Positions 56,765-64,000 of a DNA stretch of 64,000 nucleotides are shown here, in pieces. The stretch is from positions 41,441,651 to 41,505,650 of the forward strand of contig CM064867.1 of NCBI GenBank assembly GCA_032719365.1, written 5' to 3'. Source of the DNA: Prinsepia uniflora (lineage: Eukaryota > Streptophyta > Magnoliopsida > Rosales > Rosaceae). The position numbers and the translations under genes were made by a program. Under the pieces are notes generated by a model. The model saw only the letters and a program-made list of their open reading frames with translations, was not told where the DNA came from and did no database searches. Every line of letters begins with the position of its first letter. The stretch's first letter is position 1.

Positions 56765-59257
56765 TGACAGGACCCATCCCGATTATCCCTCGATAATCGC
56801 AAAAGATCCTGCTCCCGTCTGACCATAACGTGAAAAGGCCAAAAGAAGTTCAGATATATATATATATAGAGATACACAACACAACAAACAATACACATAG
56901 TCAGACCCGGGATAGGTACGGCTTTAGGACCGTTGACTACCTCAGTTGTCAACCGGTTTACAGAGCATAAGAAATATTTACAAACAACGATCAAAATCCT
57001 ACGTGGTCAGATACTTGGGTACGCAACGGTCGGTTTATTCTTCTGCCTCGATACGAGCCTCAGTACCAGTGCACGGGCCTGGAGAGTATAAAAACATTAA
57101 AGGTGTGAGTGGACGAAAATAAAGTTTTAGAAATACATTTATCAAAAATAGTCTTACCCTCCAGTTTTGTAAACATGCATGCATTTCATAAAACATGAGT
57201 CATACAAATGAAAGGTAAAATAAAACAGCTAATACAATTCAAAATCAATCATGATACCACCATCCTCAAAATCCAATCTCAATATCCAATAACCCGTCAC
57301 GATATCAATGCAACGCGTGCAACTCGGGTGTCTCACATCCGAGTACCTCCCCAGGATCAACGAAGTCTGGGGTGATATCATCTCCAGGATCAACGACGTC
57401 TGGTGGATATCATCATAAACTCACACTCTTGAGACTGAGCTTCCCCTCGGAGCTACTCATCTCCAGGCAGTAGATCGTGACTACTCTAGGATCTACGACG
57501 TCTGGAGGAGACCATCAAATCACAGAGGATGGTACCAATAACCAATAATCTCATTTCAAGACCAGTTAAATCTCAAAATCAAATAAATAGTTCAACAGGG
57601 TCTCTACCCGAAATAGAGCTTTTATAAAGCACGAGTAAGTTCCACAACTTCATATATAACACAATGTCTGACAGATAATTTATAAATCAATTTCATGAAT
57701 TAAATCATGTAACTTAATTTCAGAGTCAAAATCCATCTCAAATCTCAGGACATCGCTCAAAATCACAATTTTATGATTTTCTCGAAAATCGTGCCCAAAG
57801 CAATATAAAATAATATTATATTCCCAAAATTCGGAAATCATCTTATCACATCATCAATCATAGCAAATCAATTTAAATCATATCATAAAGCATTTAAAAG
57901 TAGTTAAAATATATATGCATACATTTAGGGTAGAAAACAAAAGCCCACTCACACACCGTCCAGATTGCTCAGTTCGAGCTGTTCGTTCTCGTCCGATGTC
58001 CCGAGAATATTTCGACCTGTCAAACACGTAATATAGTGTTACTACAGTATCATATAATCTTATGTTTGAATTTCCTAGTCGTCGGAATAAAATAATATTA
58101 TTTAAACGTAACCTATACGCTTCAGATACGCAAAACTATCCTCAATTTATATCCGATTGACCCGAAACTAACGCCAATAGGTCCGTATCATCGAGAACAT
58201 CAAAACGTATGTTGGACCCAAGGTGAAATTCTCGGCCACGCGCCCTCACGCGCCGCCGCAAGCGGCTGCGCTTGAAAGCCACGCGTCGTGAACAGTGCAC
58301 TGCTACAGTGCTTCTCCCTCGCCCGTTTCTCTGATAAACGGGTCTGCAACCCGCGATCAGACCCGGTGCAATCTCCTTTGATTTGAACTCAATTCCTCCC
58401 GTTATTTCACTCATTAGCATCAATTCAATCTAGATTACAGTTCTGTGACTTCAATTTAATCAAACAAACCCTCAAAATCCTCGACTCAAGACGAACACCC
58501 GACGGGTCCTAACTCGGGTTCTACCAAAACCAACCTGTTTCTTTCAATTGATGACACCAGAAGCATCCTAGGTCCATTCTAAATACGAAACTGAAATCAA
58601 TTTCACGAATCATTACCTCCAAGTAATCGAACGCAAGCTCAAATTTTCAGAACAGTTGCAGGGCCTGTTCGTCTCCAATTCACCTCCAATTTTCGTTCCA
58701 GTTGATTGGGTTCGAGTCGTCTAGTTCCCAGAAGATGAAATATCACCTCAATTGCGATCGAAATCGTTCAAGAATTCAAATTCGACAATTTTTGGTGTTG
58801 GGTGATTTTCGGGTATTTTGTTCTCAGAGGGGTTCCCGGTCCAATTTCTCCCAACTTTTCACTCAGGTACCCACTTAATTCCTCCCTTTTTTTCCTCTAT
58901 TTAGTCTCTCTCACTCTCTGGGACAGTTGATCGATCAAGGGAGAAGAAGATGTTCTGTGTTTGTGTTTGTGCTAACTATGTGTTAATATCCATTCAAATG
59001 AATTAATTAATTCTAATGGCAATCAAGTGCCACTAAGTTGTTTCTCAACATAGACAGGTGTCCACAACTGAGGTAAAGGGTGTTGAATCAGCAATTAAAT
59101 GGATTAATCAGCCCTTGCACCATTTAACTTAAAGCCCTTGCATAAAATTACCATTTTACCCTTGAGATCACAAATGACCATTTTGCCCCTACACTTCACA
59201 ACCCCGTAACTTCTTCATACAAACTCCGGTTTCGACGTGCCACCTGTTTACGGGTTC
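56765..59257 (-). repeat. 5' LTR of element H, interrupted by element I
   Basis: Colinear with 49552-52202 but ends at CGGGTTC, about 150 bp short of the LTR head, where element I begins. It contains (AT)n near 56856-56869 and the same internal repeats and GC box (58240-58290) as its partner. Confidence 0.9.
57079..57952 (-). other. Putative intron within the 5' LTR of H
   Basis: 874 bp, the same length and borders as in the partner LTR. Confidence 0.5.
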
Positions 59258-62200
59258 TGTAACAACCCGTCCCGAGAGCCAGGATTAAGATAGTGATTAA
59301 GATGGGATTAGTAAGGTTTATTGGTGGTTAGGTGGTCCCGATAGGTCCGTAAGCTTAGAATGACGATTTTGCCCCTGACCTGGGCAAAAATGTTGACTTT
59401 AGTTCGGGTGGTCGGATGGACTTTGACCGATGACCAGGACGTAGTTTAGGACGTCACGAATCCATAGGCAGGTGGCACGCCCGATTCCGACATCCGAGGA
59501 GGAAGTTGTGATGTTCGGAAGGTTGAGGGCATTATCGTAATTTTGGGTAACTTAGGGGGAATAGTTGACTTTTTGTGTAATCGGGTTTTGGTATGTTGAC
59601 CTAAGATGGTTAGATAGCTCTTGTCGTCCTGAGTTCGATGATAGGCGGCACGTATTCATCGGACTTACGATGTGGGAGTTACGGGTCTAGGAAGTCAGTG
59701 GCATAATCGTAAATTCGAGTTAAAAAGAAGGGTAATTTGGTCTTTTGGTTATCTGGGGATTTGTGCACAGAGAGGGCAAAGTGGATGGCTGAGATTGGGC
59801 CAGATGGTGAAGGTATGTGCAGATTGGTGACATGTGGCAAGTGTGTAGTGGGTTCTACACACTTGTACACGGGTCCAATTATTTGGGACCTAACTCGTGC
59901 CCGTGTGTGTGTGTGTGTTCTTCAACCAGAGTGAAACAGAGGGAGGAATTGAGAGAAATTGAGAAGGTAATCGTGTAGATTGGTGAGTCTGGTGAGTTGT
60001 GAGGGTGAAAGGAAGAAGAAAGGAGGTTGATGATCGAGTTTGGGACCGAGATCGTGCACGGAGACACGGTGGTTGGTGAGGCTGAGTTTTCTGGGAAAAC
60101 AGAGAGACGGTGAGACAGAGACGGTGGTTGTGCCGTGAGGTGGCTCAACTCAAGTCAAGAGGAGGCTGGGACGAGTGCAGAGGACTGGTTGGACACCTTG
60201 GTACACGGCTGAGTTCACGACGGCGACAGGAGGACAGGTAAATCCTCACCCCCGTTTCTTTGCTGTGTTTTGTCGTTTGGGTTTAGAAGCTGAGTCATGG
60301 ATCTAGGGCGAGAGTCGAGGGAATTGGAGGTTAGAGTGAGACTCATGGAGGTCCCAAGAGTCGACTGAGTGTGTAGCCGTGACGGAGGAGTACACGGCGG
60401 AGGTTAGCACGATGGGAGTATCTGTGTGCTCTGTTTTGCCGTGATGTTCAAACGGCTAGTCGTGACGTTTGGGCGAGAATCGACGGTCAAGGTGAGTCGG
60501 GTTAGGCTTAGAAGGGTCCTAGGAAGAGGTTGGTGTAGCCACCATGAAGGGGGAAGCCGTGGGTGGCCGGGAAGGAAAACAGGGGTTTTTGGGTTGTCTG
60601 GTTTCGAGCTTCAGTCGACGGGCTAGGGACAGTGTCGAGGTTAGAGGCGTTAGGGAATCGATAGGGTAGGCCTGGACGATGAGACTGGTGAAGAAAGGGA
60701 GGAAAATGGTGCAGGCACGGCGGTGAACCGCTGACGCCGGTTCGAGTTGCAGACTACTATACTGAACCGGGTCTGCTCGAGGTTGATGGTGCACTGTAGC
60801 TGGCGCGTGAGGGCCACGCGCAGCCACTTTGCGGGTCGCGTGGGGGCGCGTGTGGCGGCGATGGGGAAAACGGTCAACATGGTTTTTGGTCTAGGAGTTG
60901 TGTTGAGTTCAATGGAAGTGGTTTTGGGTTAATCGGACGTCGAATCGACGTAGTTTAGCGAGGGTGAAGGTTTAGGGTTCCGGTTTGTCACGTTTAGGAC
61001 CCGGGGATTTTTGAGAGAATTTAGGTGAACCTTCGTAGACGGGTTAGTGACGTCATTTGGTGGTTGTTGATAGGATCGGGAGTTCCCGAGGAAGCTGAGG
61101 AACGTGCAGGACGTTCGGGACGCGATTGAGGGCTCGGTACTGTGAGTGGACCCTTTCCTTAAACTCGAACATGCATAACTGTTTTCTATACTTGTTTTAT
61201 ATATGTGATTTCATTATTGTTGGATTTAGGATGTGATTTTACATAATTGCACGTTTTTCGAGAAAATACGGTATTTGGCACGTTTTACGATAAAAAGTTG
61301 ATTTCTGATTATAATGTTATAGTTTTGGGATTTCAAATGGTAAATGATTTCTAATGATTATAAATGGATTTTGGAACATGATTTTGATAATCAAGGTTTT
61401 CGATTTTAGAATCGGATTTCGGGAAGCGGAATTTGGATTTAAAGTTGGAAAGTGAATTCCGGATTTGGGTTCGGAATGACGGTTCTGGAAGCTGGAAGGG
61501 CTTCAGACCGGGGATTTCGGATTCGAGTTTGGATATGGATTCAAAATGGTTTTCAACTGGTTTTGGATTGGATTTGCTGGATCTGGTTATTGGGTTTAAA
61601 GACACGGATATTGATTGGACGGGGGACGGGCCCGGATTGAGTTTAAAGACTCGGGAGTTTAAAGACTCGGATATATTGATATTTCCCCCGTAGGCCTATT
61701 GAGTTTAAAGACTCGGGAGTTTAAAGACTCGGATATTATTAAGGCCTGGATTGAGTTTAAAGACTCGGGAGTTTAAAGACTCGGATAGGTCCAACATGTT
61801 TGATCGGAAAATGATGGGTTCATGTTCATGGTTTATGACACGGTTTTATGATTCACAGGCGGTGGTTTTTCTAACTGTTTTATAGTGTTTTTGTTTCTTA
61901 TGATGTGGTTTATGGTAATTTGGTTATAACTGTTCTGATAACTGGGTTATGCATGTGGTTTTCAAAACAGAGGGTTAAACTCGGTTTTCTGATAAATGGT
62001 TTTAGAACTTTTCTGTTATCATGGTCCACTCACATCTTCTGTTTTAAATTGCCCTCCAGGTTGTGGAGATAGTGCGGGGTCTTGACGTCGAGGCAGTGTC
62101 TGAGGCATAGAAGTGACGAGCGGGATTTCCGAGTGTTAAAGTTTTTCTTCCGCGTGCGTGTACTTATTATCGGTTTTTAGTCATTGTATTCGTACTATGC

Positions 62201-62328
62201 TCTGTAAAACTCTAACTTCGGGATTTATTGAGTACTATCTCCTGCGTCTGATTGTTTTTGGGTCGGGGTGTCAGACGGGAGCAGGATTTACCTCGGGTTT
62301 CGGGGTGAAACCGGGGTGGGTCCTGACA
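59258..62328 (+). repeat. LTR I: 5' LTR of the gag-only element
   Basis: TGTAACAACCCGTCCCG to GGGTCCTGACA, 3,071 bp, closely related to LTR A. It has a paired ACGT motif (59440-59460), a GT run (59902-59918), AACCGCTGACGCCGGTT (60725), a GC box (60800-60850), TTTAAAGACTCG repeats (61595-61790) and an intron-like segment. Confidence 0.92.
61142..62059 (+). other. Putative intron within LTR I
   Basis: GTGAGTGGAC opens and GCCCTCCAG closes 918 bp. The exact complementary decamer is at about 62022-62031. Degenerate CATGCAT sites lie near 61169 and 61948. Confidence 0.5.
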
Positions 62329-62330
62329 AT

Positions 62331-62342
62331 TGGTATCAGAGC
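62331..62342 (+). other. Primer-binding site of element I
   Basis: TGGTATCAGAGC, two bases after the LTR end. Confidence 0.93.
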
Positions 62343-64000
62343 ATAGGTTTGTCGAGTTTGTTGAGTCTGTCGGTTTGTGAGGTTGTGTTTTAGTTGTCTG
62401 ACTACTTCTATGCCTCTTTCAGCGTGCGGTTGACGATGCCTCCGAGACGTGGACCCTCTCCACGACCTGAAGAAGAAATGGCGAGGGGAACTGAGAGTAC
62501 TACGATTGAGCGAGCCCAGCGGCTCGGGGCTACGACTTTTAGTGGTGGGGCTGATCCTGAGGAAGCCCAGAGGTGGATTACCAGACTTGAGCGGATCTTT
62601 GCGGTGATGCATTGCACGACGGAGGAACGAGTGTTACTAGCTACATTTTTATTGGATGGTGCAGCGTACGAGTTGTGGTATACCCTCGAATTGTCTGGTT
62701 GGGATGCCCATACGGTGACTTGGGAGACGTTTAGGGAACGATTCCTGGAGCAGTATTATCCTCGTTCTTTTCAGGATGCCAAGGAGGCGGAGTTTCTGCA
62801 GCTCCAACAAGGGGATATGAGTGTAGCTGAGTATGAACGGAAATTCCAGATGTTGTCTCCGTTTGCTCCTGCTTTTGTGGCCACTGAAGCCGAGAAATGT
62901 CGTAGGTTTAAATTGGGCTTGCGAGGCGAGATTCGAGCCATCGTGACGGCTGGATCATTTGCTACCCTTCGAGACTTGTCAGACGCAGCAGTGCGGGTTG
63001 AGGCTAGTTTGCCGGTGCGACGCCGGGAGCCATTTTTTCTGGAGCTTCGATCCAGCGGACACCGAAAAGGGGTAACTACGGTGGAGCATCATCGTCGGGT
63101 GATGATCGTTTTGGTAGGCCTGGTAGTTTCCAGAGTTCAGGATTTCGGGGTTACCGAGCACAGCCGACTCTGCAAGCTAGTGTGACGTCCGTTGCATCGA
63201 CAGGGCGACCAGGTCATTCCGGTCGGGATGTGTGTTTCTACTGCGGAGAGCGAGGTCATTTTCGACGTGAGTGTCCACTGTCGCTACAGGAAGGTGGTGT
63301 AGGTCGAGGAGCAGCGGAGCCCGGACAGAGTACAGCGTCAGGGACAGCAGGCCCGAGAGGAGGTGGTGGTGCCACTAGTAGTTCGAGGGGACGTGGTAGA
63401 GCGTCGGGACCTCAGGCTCGAGTGTTCTCGCTGACTCAGCAAGAAGTTCAGTCGGCACCAGATGCGGGGATAGGTACTTTATTAGCTTTTCTTGTGTTGT
63501 ACTCAGTTTTGTTGTTGGAGTCTGGGAGCGTGTCTAGGATTTTCCCTAGGTGACCTGGGGAGTGTTGCAGTGGAAGGATGACGGAGGGAATAAGAAAGGA
63601 GTGACTATAACTGATCGATATGAGTTGAAGGAGAGAACCCACAAGCTAGAGTTTGCCTTTAGGACTTTGTAGATTTATTCCGATAATGGCCGACGTAGTA
63701 GCCGAGTTGGTTTGGAAAGGTGGGGTTGTACGTGAGGATGTGCTCTGTGAATTTATTCGGGTATTCCATATGAGGTATTGTAAAATACCTTTGTTCTCTG
63801 TTCATAGAGTTTTCCTTGCGTACACCATACAGTTGTTACAGGGAAAGGGTTGGCCGTGGTAACGGTACTTTGGGGTGGTGTGAAATACCCAAGGTGGAGA
63901 TGATAGACAGGAAACCCAGGAGAGGTTGTTATTTACCAAGTAGGAGACCCTAGGTATCGGGAACTAGCCGTGGAATTTCGGGGACGAAATTCTTTTTAGG
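62343..64000 (+). mobile_element. Gag-only internal region of element I (non-autonomous), incomplete at window end
   Basis: After the PBS it holds gag and the first residues of protease, then about 420 bp of non-coding sequence (63554-63978) and a polypurine region GGGGACGAAATTCTTTTTAGG at the window edge. RT, RNase H and integrase are absent. The non-coding part shares a block at 63601-63645 with P, Q and P'. The 3' LTR would start just beyond the window. Confidence 0.85.
62436..63553 (+). pseudogene. Element I gag with one frameshift and truncated protease
   Basis: The ATG at 62436 (MPPRRGPSP) was chosen because it matches the start of the element H gag; the frame is open upstream to 62394. 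The gag core runs to about residue 200. A single-base change in the T run near 63036-63041 shifts the frame: the original frame ends at 63185, while the correct downstream frame carries the CCHC knuckle (CFYCGERGHFRREC, about 63233-63277) and a Gly/Arg-rich tail. Protease sequence begins (FSLTQQE) but breaks off after GIGTLL, before the catalytic Asp. Gag would make the particle; here it is probably broken. Confidence 0.88.

Larger units (their letters stand above)
49552..59257 (-). mobile_element. Chromovirus Ty3/gypsy element H (Tekay/Del-like), nearly full length
   Basis: On the minus strand: 5' LTR (59257-56765, interrupted before its head), PBS, gag, protease, RT, RNase H, integrase with chromodomain, polypurine tract, 3' LTR (52202-49552). 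One recognisable polyprotein spans 56670-52229 with three in-frame stops and one frameshift. The 5 bp left of it are ACCTG; the partner duplication would be outside the window. The two LTRs look very similar, so the insertion is probably recent relative to its surroundings. It inserted into element N and was itself hit by element I. Confidence 0.92.

Overview
This window is plant nuclear DNA, probably from a repeat-rich eudicot, and almost all of it is LTR retrotransposon. I find no host protein-coding gene, tRNA gene or bacterial-type feature. The plant assignment rests on Ty3/gypsy chromovirus and Tat-lineage polyproteins, tRNA-Met primer-binding sites (TGGTATCAGAGC), a Cassandra-type TRIM with a 5S-like promoter, and long LTRs beginning TGTAACGACCC.

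Layout. 1-3437: 3' end of a chromovirus polyprotein and its 3' LTR, inserted in another LTR (3438-4121). 4122-4915: minus-strand LTR fragment. 4916-21570: plus-strand array LTR B / non-coding internal P / LTR C / non-coding internal Q, a minus LTR fragment, then P', a second copy of P. A Cassandra-like TRIM (10288-10923) lies in P but not in P'. 21571-37305, continuing at 49187-49551: minus-strand, non-coding LARD-like elements. One is complete (22379-33176, target duplication CAACC) and contains a solo LTR (27074-29002, duplication TCGGA). 37306-49186: a complete Tat-lineage element (duplication ATCTT) with damaged gag-pol, an antisense multi-exon extra gene and two minisatellites. 49552-59257: a minus-strand chromovirus with recognisable gag-pol, a few stops and one frameshift. 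59258-64000: a plus-strand relative that keeps gag but has lost almost all of pol; it interrupts the 5' LTR of the previous element and runs off the window.

How the parts relate. The large LTRs (about 2.5-3.1 kb) of the chromovirus and its non-coding relatives share an architecture: TGTAAC head, a U3 with repeated GTTGAC and paired ACGT motifs, a GC-rich inverted-repeat box, a segment of about 0.9-1.2 kb with intron-like borders, and a tail ending in TGACA or TGTCA next to the tRNA-Met PBS. The non-coding elements must have depended on gag-pol supplied in trans.

The most interesting signal is the intron-like segment inside the LTRs. It runs from GTGAGTGG to CCYTCCAG or CCTTCAG, and carries GTGAGTGGAC near one end and its reverse complement GTCCACTCAC near the other. 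It occurs in nine LTR copies of both orientations. The solo LTR at 27074-29002 lacks this segment at just these borders, as expected if a spliced RNA had been reverse-transcribed. All comparisons were made by eye; no identities were computed.
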